Assembly: GCF_025790165.1 (NCBI RefSeq)
Contig: NZ_CP094970.1
Location: forward strand, 930,001 to 994,000
Direction: 5' to 3'
From: Solicola gregarius
GTDB lineage: Bacteria > Actinomycetota > Actinomycetes > Propionibacteriales > Nocardioidaceae
Length of the DNA stretch: 64,000 nt
Shown: piece by piece, positions 50,466 to 59,008 of the stretch
Layout: every line of letters begins with the position of its first letter
Numbering within the stretch: position 1 is the stretch's first letter
Position numbers and translations under genes: made by a program
The notes under the pieces: model-generated
Databases searched by the model: none
What the model was told of the DNA's origin: nothing
Seen by the model: only the letters and a program-made list of their open reading frames with translations

Positions 50466-51290
50466 CTATCGTGCGCTGAGCGCCCGGTTCGCGACGAGTG
50501 CACCGTGCCGCACGGCGCGTTCGAGATCCCAGCGGTGCTTCGCGAACAGCGCCTTCGGGAAGGAGATCGCGACCGAGGCGACCACCTCGCCCGCAGGCGT
50601 ACGTACGGGCGCTGCCATGCAGGCGATCCGGTCCTGGAACTCGCCGATCTCGAGTGCGATGCCCGACTCGCGTACGTGGGCGAGATGCTGCTCGAGCGCG
50701 TCGGGGTCGGTGATCGTCTTGCCGGTGCAGGCCCGAAGCCCGACGCGACGGATGTACTCCTGTCGCTGCTGGACGGTCATCGCCGCGAGCATCACCTTGC
50801 CGAACGCCGTCGCATGCGTCGCCTCGTGGAAGCCGACCTCGAGGACCCGGACCCGCGGTCGCCGGTCGGAGTCGACGACGTGCGCGAGGACGACCTCGGT
50901 CTCGCGGTAGACGGCGTAGTACGCCGCGGCATCGGCCTCCGCATGCAGGTGACCGATCGCATCCTGGATCGCCTTCGGCACCTCGAGCTGGTGCGTCAAC
51001 CCCTGCTCGAGGACACGAATCTGGTAGCCGAGCCCGAACCGCGCGTTGTTCGCGAGGTGCACCAGGTAGCCGCTCTCGACGAGGGTGGCGAGCAGGTGGT
51101 ACGTGGACGGGAGCGCGATGTCGAGGTGCGCCGCGATCTCCTTCGCGGACGCCCCGTCGCGCCGCGTAGCGACGTACTCGAGAGCGCGGAACGCACGGGC
51201 AACCGACTTGACCGTTCCCGCGACTGGCGCGTCGACTCGAACGGAAGCCTCCGGCAAGGAGAGCCCAATATCCTGCGCAACCACCGTCAT
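50466..51290 (-). CDS. IclR-family transcriptional regulator
   Basis: 274 aa. N-terminal winged HTH (about 27-90: TVKSVARAFRALEYVATRRD, ASAKEIAAHLDIALPSTYHL) and the GAF-like effector domain (about 105-270) with GRxx-type segment HATAFGKVMLAAM and PVRTPAGEVVASVAISFP. It lies 21 bp after the DUF59 gene, in the alcohol dehydrogenase/amidohydrolase operon, and is likely its regulator. The effector is probably an intermediate of that pathway. Confidence 0.92.
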   Translation of the reverse strand: MTVVAQDIGLSLPEASVRVDAPVAGTVKSVARAFRALEYVATRRDGASAKEIAAHLDIALPSTYHLLATLVESGYLVHLANNARFGLGYQIRVLEQGLTHQLEVPKAIQDAIGHLHAEADAAAYYAVYRETEVVLAHVVDSDRRPRVRVLEVGFHEATHATAFGKVMLAAMTVQQRQEYIRRVGLRACTGKTITDPDALEQHLAHVRESGIALEIGEFQDRIACMAAPVRTPAGEVVASVAISFPKALFAKHRWDLERAVRHGALVANRALSAR

Positions 51291-51311
51291 CTACCCCGCT
51301 CCTGGGTCCGT

Positions 51312-52004
51312 CTAGCCCGAGTCCGCCCCCTCGCCGTAGCGTACCGCCAGCAGCCCGCGACAGAGACCGGCATTGCCCTCGATGCTGATTCGGGTGGTGC
51401 GCGCGAACTGCAACCGCCCAGGAATGTCCTCGTCCTCGATGGGCTCGCCATCGTCGTGTACGAGCAGCGGCGCGTCCGGCCCGGACGGCAACCCGAGCTC
51501 GGCGCGCCGGCGTACCAGCCGCTCCGCGTCGGATCCAGGCTCCGCATCGGCCAACGTCACGGTCGCCAGATCCTCGGGTACCCGTCCGGCCCGGATCAGC
51601 GCCGCTGCCACTCGTTCCTGGCAGGCGGAATGCGCCTTGCGCAGGAACGTCAGTCGCAGCTTCGAAAGCTCATCGACGGCTTGACCCGGGAACGAGCCGG
51701 CGAATCCCTTCGATGCTGCAACGCCTTGGTTGATCTCGTCGGATGCGAAGTGGTCGACGAGGGTCACGCGTACGGAGGCGACACCCGGCACCGTCGAGGC
51801 CGCGTCGTGGGCGTCAGCCACCATCAGGTACGCGAAGTTCGGTGCGCAGAAGTACGTGGGTAGCCGCAGCTCGATGGCGACACTTGTGCCGTCGACGTCG
51901 ATGGAGCGTACGAAGCCGAGCTCGGTGATCGCCTCGTCCAGCTCGGGATCACGCACCGAGCACAGTGCGGCGTGTACCCGCTCCCGCATGAGGGTCGCCG
52001 TCAT
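51312..52004 (-). CDS. DUF59/MIP18-type iron-sulfur assembly-like protein
   Basis: 230 aa. The N-terminal 100 residues carry the DUF59 pattern: AALCSVRDPELDEAITELGF with the conserved DPE, then VAIELRLPTYFCAPNF containing the single Cys of the family. The C-terminal 120 residues (FLRKAHSACQERVAAALIRA, VPEDLATVTLADAEP) are a fusion not found in SufT or PaaD. Similar two-part proteins lie beside binuclear-iron monooxygenase genes in mycobacteria, where a role in metal-centre assembly is assumed. It starts 1 bp after the amidohydrolase stop, so the genes are coupled. Confidence 0.82.
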   Translation of the reverse strand: MTATLMRERVHAALCSVRDPELDEAITELGFVRSIDVDGTSVAIELRLPTYFCAPNFAYLMVADAHDAASTVPGVASVRVTLVDHFASDEINQGVAASKGFAGSFPGQAVDELSKLRLTFLRKAHSACQERVAAALIRAGRVPEDLATVTLADAEPGSDAERLVRRRAELGLPSGPDAPLLVHDDGEPIEDEDIPGRLQFARTTRISIEGNAGLCRGLLAVRYGEGADSG

Positions 52005-52005
52005 G

Positions 52006-53010
52006 TCACGCCACCGCCGTCGCGGTCTCGGTCAGTCGTAACTCCGGCGGTACGTCGATGTCGTACAGGTGAGCGGCATTGAGCCCGAGGATCTTCTTCT
52101 TCGCCGCCGTCGTGAGCGGAGCGTACTCATCCAGCTCGGCAGGGATCTCGAAGTCGACGAACCGCTCGATCAGCCACTGCGGAGTCCAGATCGCGTAGTC
52201 GCTGGAGAACGTCATGCGGTCCTCGCCGATCCAGTACATGAGCTCGCCGATGATCTGTGCGAAGTACCGCGGCCGGGTGTGGATGAACGGCATCGCAACG
52301 GCCAGACCGCCGTACACATTGGGTTCCTGGGTCGCGATCCAGCAGAAGTCCTCTAGTCGGGGCAGGCCGACATGCTCGACGATGAACCGTAGGTCGGGAA
52401 ACTCGGAGGCCGCGTCGTCGACATCGGCGACGTCGAACGCGTCGCGGTTGAGCGGATAGATCGTCGGGCCCTTGTGCACGTGGATGTTGCGGATGCCGAG
52501 CTCGAGGCACTTCTCCAGGTAGCGGTACGACCAAGGGTCGCTGAGCTTCCAGCCTTTCGAGGCGCCCTTCCACTCGGCCGTGTAGAGCTTGATTCCCTTG
52601 AGCTGCCAGCGCTCGGCCAACCGGGCGAGCATCTCCAGGCCCTCCTCACCGTCACGCGGATCCCAACTCCCGTTGACGATGAACCGGTCCGGATGCTTTT
52701 CGGCGAGTGCACCGCACTGTTCGGTCGTATTGAACCCGTTCACGTAGAAGTCCGTCAGGTACGTCGGCTGGAAGATCGCCTTGTCGACATATCCATCGGT
52801 GAAGAGGTCCTTGATGATCCGGTCCTCGCTCTGCTTCTGGAACTCCTCGAGGGTCCAGACCCGGTCCTCTGGGCTGAGGTTTCGGTGGTAGTCGTAGAAG
52901 CAGTTGATGAACCCCTCGCCGTACCGGTTCGCCTGGTTCGCCGGCGTCGCGTCCCACGCGTGTACGTGGCTGTCGACGATGAAGTAGGACTCGCCGTTCT
53001 TGGTGTACAT
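52006..53010 (-). CDS. amidohydrolase family protein (monooxygenase-cluster type)
   Basis: 334 aa TIM-barrel amidohydrolase-2. Metal ligands His15 and His17 in IVDSHVHAWD, then NIHVHKGP, FIVEHVGLP and a late Asp in TFSSDYAIWTP. The opening YTKNGESYFIVDSHVHAW followed by FINCFYDYHRNLSPE resembles the amidohydrolase encoded beside propane/phenol monooxygenase genes in actinobacteria. AAGGAG before ATG 53010 supports the start. Its substrate is unknown; a hydrolysis or decarboxylation step in the pathway is possible. Confidence 0.88.
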   Translation of the reverse strand: MYTKNGESYFIVDSHVHAWDATPANQANRYGEGFINCFYDYHRNLSPEDRVWTLEEFQKQSEDRIIKDLFTDGYVDKAIFQPTYLTDFYVNGFNTTEQCGALAEKHPDRFIVNGSWDPRDGEEGLEMLARLAERWQLKGIKLYTAEWKGASKGWKLSDPWSYRYLEKCLELGIRNIHVHKGPTIYPLNRDAFDVADVDDAASEFPDLRFIVEHVGLPRLEDFCWIATQEPNVYGGLAVAMPFIHTRPRYFAQIIGELMYWIGEDRMTFSSDYAIWTPQWLIERFVDFEIPAELDEYAPLTTAAKKKILGLNAAHLYDIDVPPELRLTETATAVA

Positions 53011-53018
53011 GGGGCTCC

Positions 53019-54047
53019 TTACCGAGAGAGGATCGCGCGACCGCCCGGGATACGGCCGGCGTCTAGATCGTCGAGCGCAGTGATTGCCTGCTCGAACGGG
53101 TAGTCCTTCGTCGCGAGACGCACCTTGCCGTGCGCCGTGAGGGTCATCAGCTCGGCGAGGTCGTTGTACGAGCCGACCAGGTTGCCGATCACGTTGATCT
53201 CGCGCGATACGAAGTCGATCGTCGGCACGTCGACGCGGCCGCCGTACCCGATCACGAAGTACGAGCCGGCGTCGCGCGTCATGCGCACCCCGTCGGCCTC
53301 CGTGCCGCTCTCGCCGACGAAGTCGAGGACGACCTGCGCCCCAAGACCTTTGGTGTTGTCGAGCACCTGCTCGACCTGCGTTCCGTCGCTGCGTACGACA
53401 TGGTGCGCGCCGAGCTCGGACGCCCGCTCCAGCACCTCGGCCGATCGGTCAACGACCGTGATCTCCGCTGGAGTCAGTGCCGCGAGCACCTGCAGCCCGA
53501 TGTGGCCGAGCCCGCCCGCACCGATCATCACGACCTGGCTGCCCGGGTAGAGCAACGGCGCCGCCTTGCGTACGGCGTGGTACGCGGTGAGGCCCGCATC
53601 GGCGAGTGCGGCGACCTCGGCCGGTGCGAGTCCGTCGTCGAGCGTGACCACCGAGCGTACGGAGGTACGAAGCAGCTCGGCCATGCCACCGTCGCAGTCG
53701 ATGCCGGGGAACCGCGAGTTGGTGCAGTGAACGTCGTCTCCCTCGCGACAGGCGCGGCACAGGCCGCAGGTGACGAGCGGATGCAGGATGACCGTGTCGC
53801 CCGGCGCAACGGTCGAGACCGCGCTGCCCACCTCGACAACGGTGCCGGCGTTCTCGTGGCCGATGATGTACGGCAGCTCGACCCCGCTCTTCTCGGCCCA
53901 CTGCCCCTCGATGATGTGCAGGTCCGTGCGGCAGACTCCCGCCGCGTCGACGCGTACCAGAACGTCGAGCGGATCCTCGATGCCCGCGTCGGGTACGTCG
54001 TCGAGAGTCGGTGGCTCGCCGTACTCGTGAACTCGCACTGCTCTCAC
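53019..54047 (-). CDS. zinc-dependent medium-chain alcohol dehydrogenase
   Basis: 342 aa. Catalytic zinc: Cys39 (AAGVCRTDLH), His64-Glu65 (IIGHENAG). Structural zinc: the four cysteines of CGLCRACREGDDVHC. Cofactor loop VVMIGAGGLGHIGLQVLAA; Asp in ITVVDRSAEV favours NAD. GTG 54047 has GAGGAG 5 nt upstream, better than GTG 54053. It is first in the operon followed by the amidohydrolase, DUF59, IclR and ABM genes. In related clusters this enzyme oxidises the secondary alcohol made by the monooxygenase. Confidence 0.92.
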   Translation of the reverse strand: MRAVRVHEYGEPPTLDDVPDAGIEDPLDVLVRVDAAGVCRTDLHIIEGQWAEKSGVELPYIIGHENAGTVVEVGSAVSTVAPGDTVILHPLVTCGLCRACREGDDVHCTNSRFPGIDCDGGMAELLRTSVRSVVTLDDGLAPAEVAALADAGLTAYHAVRKAAPLLYPGSQVVMIGAGGLGHIGLQVLAALTPAEITVVDRSAEVLERASELGAHHVVRSDGTQVEQVLDNTKGLGAQVVLDFVGESGTEADGVRMTRDAGSYFVIGYGGRVDVPTIDFVSREINVIGNLVGSYNDLAELMTLTAHGKVRLATKDYPFEQAITALDDLDAGRIPGGRAILSR

Positions 54048-54143
54048 GATCACTCCTCGGCTGGGGCGAAGGGTGGACCGATTGTGAGCCGGATTGGGCC
54101 GCGGCAGAACCGCCGTTATCGCGATCCGATAAGTCGTTTGTGC

Positions 54144-55202
54144 CTACTTACCTGAACGCCCCGCAAGCGGCCCTTCGGTGCTGAGTACGACGACGGTCGA
54201 TCCGTCGTCGACGCCGAGGTCGTCGCGTCGGGACGGCTTCGCGAGCGCGCTCGTCGTACCGGCAAGCGAGGCGGCGCCACTGGGGCCCGCCGCGATGTCA
54301 GCCGCGGCCAGCTGCTCGATCGCCGAGGCCGTGTCGTCGTCGGTGACGGTGACGGCAGCATCGAGTCCGTCGCGCAGCACCGGCCAGGCGAGGCTGGAGA
54401 GCGTGCCGCAGTTCAGGCCCGCCATCGAGGTCGTGCCGGTAGGTACGGTGACGGGTTCTCCCGCATCGAGGCTCGCGATCGTGCATGGCGCCGCAGTGGG
54501 CTCGACCGACAGCACGGCCGGTGCGCGGCCGCCGCGTCGGTAGTGGCGTACGACGGCCTGGGCGAGCGAGCCCACGCCGACCGGCACGGCGACGAGGTCG
54601 GGGCCGCCGAGCATGGCATCGGCGAGTTGGGCGTCGATCTCGTCGAGCAGTGTCGTGTAGCCGTCGACGATCCAGCCGGGCACCCGCTCGTACCCCGGCC
54701 AGGCGGTGTCTTGGATGAGCAGCCCGCCGGTACGTTCCGCGGCGTGCGCTGCGGTCGCGACGGCGTCGTCGTACGCCGCGTCGAGCACGGTCACGTCGGC
54801 CCCCTCGCCGCCGATCGCGGCGACCACGACCGGCTCCACGCCGCGGGGCACGAACACCTCTGCGTTCAGACCGAGCAGCCTGGCCGTGCGCGCGACCGCA
54901 TGGCCGTGGTTGCCATCGGTGGCGGTGACGAGCGTGGTCACCTCACCCGGCGACTCCTCGAGCGCCCGGTGGATCGCCCAGGACGCCCCGAGCACCTTGA
55001 ACGCGGGCAGCCCGAGCCTGGTCGACTCGTCCTTGACGTACGCGCGGCCGACGCCGAGCTGCTCGGCGATGTGCGGCACCGCGACGAGCGGCGTCGGCGC
55101 GTACCCGTCGAGGCCGCGGTGAAACGCTGTCGGGTCGCCGCTGACGGGCGGGCAGGTCCACCGCCGTGCGGCCGGCCGGCAGTACCAGGCCGGTATCGCC
55201 AC
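54144..55202 (-). CDS. fold-type II PLP lyase (diaminopropionate ammonia-lyase-like)
   Basis: 352 aa. Cofactor Lys in GLPAFKVLGASWAIHRAL (about 63-80), VTATDGNHGHAVARTARLLG, phosphate-binding region near VPVGVGSLAQAVVRHY, and TSMAGLNCGTLSSLAWPVLR typical of diaminopropionate ammonia-lyase. It probably eliminates ammonia from an amino acid to give a 2-oxo acid. The GTG start at 55202 comes 2 bp after the DUF2277 stop without a Shine-Dalgarno sequence, so translation is likely coupled. A start a little downstream is possible because the first 20 residues look non-conserved. Confidence 0.85.
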   Translation of the reverse strand: MAIPAWYCRPAARRWTCPPVSGDPTAFHRGLDGYAPTPLVAVPHIAEQLGVGRAYVKDESTRLGLPAFKVLGASWAIHRALEESPGEVTTLVTATDGNHGHAVARTARLLGLNAEVFVPRGVEPVVVAAIGGEGADVTVLDAAYDDAVATAAHAAERTGGLLIQDTAWPGYERVPGWIVDGYTTLLDEIDAQLADAMLGGPDLVAVPVGVGSLAQAVVRHYRRGGRAPAVLSVEPTAAPCTIASLDAGEPVTVPTGTTSMAGLNCGTLSSLAWPVLRDGLDAAVTVTDDDTASAIEQLAAADIAAGPSGAASLAGTTSALAKPSRRDDLGVDDGSTVVVLSTEGPLAGRSGK

Positions 55203-55204
55203 GC

Positions 55205-55477
55205 CTATACGGTCGCGTAGCGCTTGGCGGCGCGCGCCTTGGCCTTGGCGGCCTCGACCTCGCGATCCTTCGGTGGCGCGCTGGTCACCAGCGACTCGAG
55301 CAGCCGCTCGGTCGCGGCCGCCACCTCGTCGACCGCACGGTCGAAGGCCTCCTCGTTGGCGCGCGAGGGCTTGGTGGACCCGCTGAGCTTGCGCACGTAC
55401 TGCAGCGCGGCGTCATGCACCTCGTCTCGGGTCGCGACCGGCTCGAAGTTGTGAAGGGTACGTATGTTGCGGCACAT
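55205..55477 (-). CDS. DUF2277 family protein
   Basis: 90 aa. The diagnostic MCRNIRTLHNFEP opening, followed by ALQYVRKLSGSTKPSRANEE and AVDEVAAATERLLESL, matches DUF2277, a short actinobacterial and proteobacterial family of unknown function with a conserved N-terminal Cys. A TACCCT box 6 nt before ATG 55477 suggests a leaderless mRNA. It is followed by the PLP lyase gene after 2 bp. Confidence 0.92.
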   Translation of the reverse strand: MCRNIRTLHNFEPVATRDEVHDAALQYVRKLSGSTKPSRANEEAFDRAVDEVAAATERLLESLVTSAPPKDREVEAAKAKARAAKRYATV

Positions 55478-55505
55478 GAGTCGAGGGTAACCGCCGCCTG
55501 TGACG

Positions 55506-56393
55506 TCAGCCGCCGTCATGCAGCCAGCCGAGCAGATCCGGCGGCGCGAGCTGGGCGGCGCGGCGCTCGTAGCGTTCGAGCTCCGCGGGCGTGAGCACCT
55601 CGCGTCCGGCCCCGGGTGTTCCCCGGCGGAAGAACGCCTGCTCGTCCTTGAGTACGCCCGGCAGCGCCGTGACCAGTCGCGTGGACCGAGTGCGCATCTG
55701 CTCGAACGACGCCGCCTCGACCAGGCTCGACCAGCGCCGATCATCGACCGCGATGCCGAGCCGCGCCGCCAGGTCACGCATCTGGCCATCGAGGTCGCGT
55801 GCCAGATCGGCGTACCGGACGAGCAGGATGTTCGGCGCCTGCCGACGCGCCCACGCATCGCGCAGATGCCACATCACACCCGGCAGCGAGTCCAGCTCGG
55901 CACGCGGGTCGGCGTCGGAGTCGATCCACGCGAGCAGCCAGTCGTGCAGGTTCGGCCGAGCGCGACGTGTCTGCACCTCGCCGCCGGTCAGCTCCGCGAC
56001 GCGCTCGCGGTCGATGTTGTCGCCCTGGTGATACAGCGACACCGCCATGTCCAGAGGGTGCCTCGCGACCACGATGTAGGTCGCGCGATGGTCGATCGGC
56101 ACGCCGTCGAGCGGCGTGTGCGTCTTGATGACCCGGCGGTACGACTGCCGGGCCAGCCGCTCGTACACCTCGTCGCGCGGTGTGACCAGCCAGTCGAGCC
56201 ACGGCGACAGCGCCGCGAGCGGCTCGGGCAGGTCCGGCTCCTGGTGTACGAGCAGCGCGCAGATCATCTGCACCCAGGTCGTACCGCTCTTCGACCGGGT
56301 GCTGATGACGATGTCACCATCGCGGAAAGAGAAGCCACGCCACCGATCGCTGTCCTCCTCCGGCGATCGATAGCGCACGAACTCGGCGGGCAT
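55506..56393 (-). CDS. PAPS-dependent sulfotransferase
   Basis: 295 aa. 5'-phosphosulfate loop in VISTRSKSGTTWVQMICALL (about 37-56), 3'-phosphate motif in IVVARHPLDMAVSLYHQGDN, catalytic His/Lys region in YRRVIKTHTPLDG. This is the cytosolic aryl/alkyl sulfotransferase pattern, which transfers sulfate from PAPS to a small hydroxyl acceptor. ATG 56393 overlaps the GNAT stop by one base (TGATG), so it is translated with that gene. Confidence 0.9.
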   Translation of the reverse strand: MPAEFVRYRSPEEDSDRWRGFSFRDGDIVISTRSKSGTTWVQMICALLVHQEPDLPEPLAALSPWLDWLVTPRDEVYERLARQSYRRVIKTHTPLDGVPIDHRATYIVVARHPLDMAVSLYHQGDNIDRERVAELTGGEVQTRRARPNLHDWLLAWIDSDADPRAELDSLPGVMWHLRDAWARRQAPNILLVRYADLARDLDGQMRDLAARLGIAVDDRRWSSLVEAASFEQMRTRSTRLVTALPGVLKDEQAFFRRGTPGAGREVLTPAELERYERRAAQLAPPDLLGWLHDGG

Positions 56394-56980
56394 CACGGCC
56401 TCGGGTCGGTCGACAGCATCGACATCACCGTCGCGTCGATCCACTCGCCGTCGAACCGGAGAGCGTCGCGTAGCCGCCCCTCGGCGACGAACCCGACCTT
56501 CTCGTACGCGCGGCGCGCTCGCGGGTTGAAGTCGTACACCTCCAACGAGATGCGATGGAGCCCGAGATCGTCGAAGCCGTACCCGACGATCAGGCGGGCG
56601 GCCTCGGTGCCGAGGCCGCGACCGCGGCCGCCCTGGCCGAGGAGCGTCCGGAAGTTGCACGACGACGACCCCTCGTCGTACTGGTTGAGCACGACCTCGC
56701 CCACGCACCCGCCGGCGGCTCGGTCGACGACCGCGAGATCCAGCCGGTCGACCTGCTCACCGCGGCTGAGATACCAGCCGCGCAGCTCGTCGTCGATGAC
56801 CGACCCGCCGGACCCGAGCTCCGCAGAGGAGTTGTAGCTGCCGGTCAGCCGGCCGACCTCCGGGTCGGCGATCGCCGCGGCCATGGTCGGCAGGTCGCTC
56901 GGCTCGAACGGGCGCAAGGTGACCAGATCGCCCTGGAGCGTGGGCTTGGTCGCGAATGAGGCTGCCACGGCCGACAGCAT
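56393..56980 (-). CDS. GNAT acetyltransferase, RimJ/RimL-like
   Basis: 195 aa from ATG 56980; a TTG 8 codons upstream (57004) is in frame but poor. LVTLRPFEPSDLPTMAAAIA, LLGQGGRGRGLGTEAARLIV (acetyl-CoA loop GQGGRGRGLG), LHRISLEVYDFNPRARRAYE and KVGF. The stop overlaps the sulfotransferase start by one base, so the pair is one unit; the acetyl acceptor is unknown. Confidence 0.87.
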   Translation of the reverse strand: MLSAVAASFATKPTLQGDLVTLRPFEPSDLPTMAAAIADPEVGRLTGSYNSSAELGSGGSVIDDELRGWYLSRGEQVDRLDLAVVDRAAGGCVGEVVLNQYDEGSSSCNFRTLLGQGGRGRGLGTEAARLIVGYGFDDLGLHRISLEVYDFNPRARRAYEKVGFVAEGRLRDALRFDGEWIDATVMSMLSTDPRP

Positions 56981-57057
56981 TGCAGTCGCGTGGCGGCGCG
57001 GCAATCGAATTCGCCCGGGTCGCGACTAGGGCGGCCGGATGTAACAGACTTGCCAGC

Positions 57058-57555
57058 ATGGATCTTCGGCACGCAACCTACCCCGACCACCGCGCGATCA
57101 AGGCCGCCGTTCCCTCCTGGTGGTCCGAGTCCCGGTCCCCTGAGCAAGCGCAGGTGCTGAGCAAGCTGCTCCCACCACTGTTCCTGCAGCACTTCGCGTC
57201 GACGAGCTGGATCGCCGAGGAGGACGGCGAGCTGGCGGGGTTCGTCGTCGGCTTCCACTCCGCCGACCGGGCCGATGAGGCGTACGTCCACTTCACCGGC
57301 GTCGACCCCCGGCTGCGCGGGCGCGGTGTCGGGCGGTCGATGTACGACCGGTTCTTCGACCAGGCGCGCGCCGCCGGGCGTACGACGATCCGGGCGATCA
57401 CCTCTCCCCACAACACCGGGTCGATCGCGTTCCACACCGCGGTCGGCTTCGCGATCTCGCCCGGCGACAAGGAGGTCGACGGGGTATCGGTGCACGGCGA
57501 CTACGACGCCCCCGGTGAGGACCGAGTCTGCTTCGTGGCGACGCTGGCGGCATAG
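57058..57555 (+). CDS. GNAT acetyltransferase
   Basis: 165 aa. IAEEDGELAGFVVGFHSADR, then VDPRLRGRGVGRSMYDRFFD (acetyl-CoA loop RGRGVGRS) and ITSPHNTGSIAFHTAVGF. ATG 57058 follows a CAGACT box at 7 nt, without a Shine-Dalgarno sequence. The gene starts 77 bp from the divergent GNAT gene. The two proteins are not close relatives. Confidence 0.88.
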   Translation: MDLRHATYPDHRAIKAAVPSWWSESRSPEQAQVLSKLLPPLFLQHFASTSWIAEEDGELAGFVVGFHSADRADEAYVHFTGVDPRLRGRGVGRSMYDRFFDQARAAGRTTIRAITSPHNTGSIAFHTAVGFAISPGDKEVDGVSVHGDYDAPGEDRVCFVATLAA

Positions 57556-57575
57556 GCGGGCGCCGAAGGCTCGCC

Positions 57576-58070
57576 TCACCCCGCGTACGCGATCGTGAAC
57601 GAGACCGCCGCGACCACTCCCGCGACGACCCGGACATGGTTCGCCGCAGTCCACTCACGCACGTAGGTCGTCCATACCGACTCCGCGTCGGACGCGTCGG
57701 CGTCTACCGCTGCGAGGCGATCGTTGCGCGGGACGTTGTAGACGAGGGTGAGGATGATCGTGCCGACGAGATAGGCGATGCCGCCGACGAGCAGCGGCAC
57801 CGCCGAATCGTCGCCCCATGTCGCGATCGCGCGCACGACCAGCACGATGCACAACAGCCCGGTTCCGAACAGCAGCGTCATGAAGGCCGGTGTCATGGCC
57901 CTGACGTTGATCGACTGCATCGCGGCGATGCCTTGGCTCGGCGGGAGCCGGATCAGCCCGGCCATCGCAAATGTCGAGAACGGGAACAGCGCTCCGCCGG
58001 CAGCCCCGCTCGCCACCGCCGTGATCAGGGTGAGCAGTTCGAATGTGTCGTCCATTGTCGTGACAGCCAT
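57576..58070 (-). CDS. DUF1772 (anthrone oxygenase-like) membrane protein
   Basis: 164 aa with four membrane helices (about 12-34, 58-80, 88-110, 143-161). Family signs are SGAAGGALFPFSTFAMAGLI, AIAAMQSINVRAMTP-type segment near 50, and YNVPRNDRLA after helix 3. Relatives include anthrone oxygenases; many are of unknown function. GAGGA precedes ATG 58070 at 8 nt. It follows the NmrA-like gene by 15 bp, so they form an operon, likely under the MarR protein. Confidence 0.85.
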   Translation of the reverse strand: MAVTTMDDTFELLTLITAVASGAAGGALFPFSTFAMAGLIRLPPSQGIAAMQSINVRAMTPAFMTLLFGTGLLCIVLVVRAIATWGDDSAVPLLVGGIAYLVGTIILTLVYNVPRNDRLAAVDADASDAESVWTTYVREWTAANHVRVVAGVVAAVSFTIAYAG

Positions 58071-58085
58071 GGCCCGGTCCTCGAT

Positions 58086-58940
58086 CTATCCGTTCCAGAC
58101 ACCGGTGGCCGCGGTCGAGCGGGCGTAGTCGCGGAAGTCCCGCGCGGGACGTCCGAGCGCCTGCTGCACGCCGGCCGAGGTCGACGCGTTCCGGCCGTCC
58201 ATCACCTCGGTGAACAGATAGACCAACAGCGACCGGACGTCGTCCGGCAGCTCGAGCGCCTCCAACGCGCCGGCGAACTCGGAGTGCGTGAGGGCACGGT
58301 AGTTGAAGTCGCGGCCCGACGCTTCGGCGATCTCGTGTGTCGCGTCGGCGAAGGTGAGCAGTCGCGGGCCGGTCAGCTCGTACAGGCGGCCGGCGTGGCC
58401 GGGTTCAGTGAGCGCCGCGACGGCGACCTCGGCGATGTCGTCGATGTCCACGAACGGCTCGGGTACGTCGCCGACCGGCAGCGCGAGCTCGCCTGTCGCA
58501 ACCATCTCGTCGCGCCAGAAGTTCTCGCTGAAGTTCTGCGCGAAGAAGCTCGAACGCAGGACTGTCCAGTCGATGCCGGCCTCCTGCACAAGCCGTTCGC
58601 AGGCTTCGGCTTCGGCCTCGCCGCGCCCGGAGAGCAGCACGATGTGCCGGACGCCGGAGTCGACGGCGGTGCGTACGAATGTCGCAACGTCATCGGTGGC
58701 GCCGGGTACCGCGGTGTCCGGCGCGTACGTCAGGTAGACGGCCCGCACCCCGCGCAGCGCGGGCGCCCAGGTCGAGCGGTCCTGCCAGTCGAATGCGGGG
58801 TCGGCATTACGTGAGCCGACCCGGGTGGGCACGCCGCGCTCGGTCAGCAGTCGGACGACGCGGCGACCGGTCTTGCCGGTGCCGCCGACGACGAGTACGG
58901 GTTGGTTGTTGGACTCACTGGTGATCTGTGTGTTGTTCAT
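58086..58940 (-). CDS. NmrA-like NAD(P)-binding protein
   Basis: 284 aa atypical SDR. VLVVGGTGKTGRRVVRLLTE (about 15-34) is the glycine-rich loop, HIVLLSGRGE takes the place of the catalytic strand, and no YxxxK is seen, as in NmrA/QorR-type sensors and some reductases. WTVLRSSFFAQNFSENFW is characteristic of the group. It is probably a quinone/redox-linked reductase or sensor. It is preceded by the MarR gene (68 bp) and followed by the DUF1772 gene. Confidence 0.88.
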   Translation of the reverse strand: MNNTQITSESNNQPVLVVGGTGKTGRRVVRLLTERGVPTRVGSRNADPAFDWQDRSTWAPALRGVRAVYLTYAPDTAVPGATDDVATFVRTAVDSGVRHIVLLSGRGEAEAEACERLVQEAGIDWTVLRSSFFAQNFSENFWRDEMVATGELALPVGDVPEPFVDIDDIAEVAVAALTEPGHAGRLYELTGPRLLTFADATHEIAEASGRDFNYRALTHSEFAGALEALELPDDVRSLLVYLFTEVMDGRNASTSAGVQQALGRPARDFRDYARSTAATGVWNG

Positions 58941-59008
58941 ACACAGGAGTCAACCGCCCGAATTCGAGACTCTCCATGGTCCAGACGCGCCACTGCATAA
59001 GCGATCGT

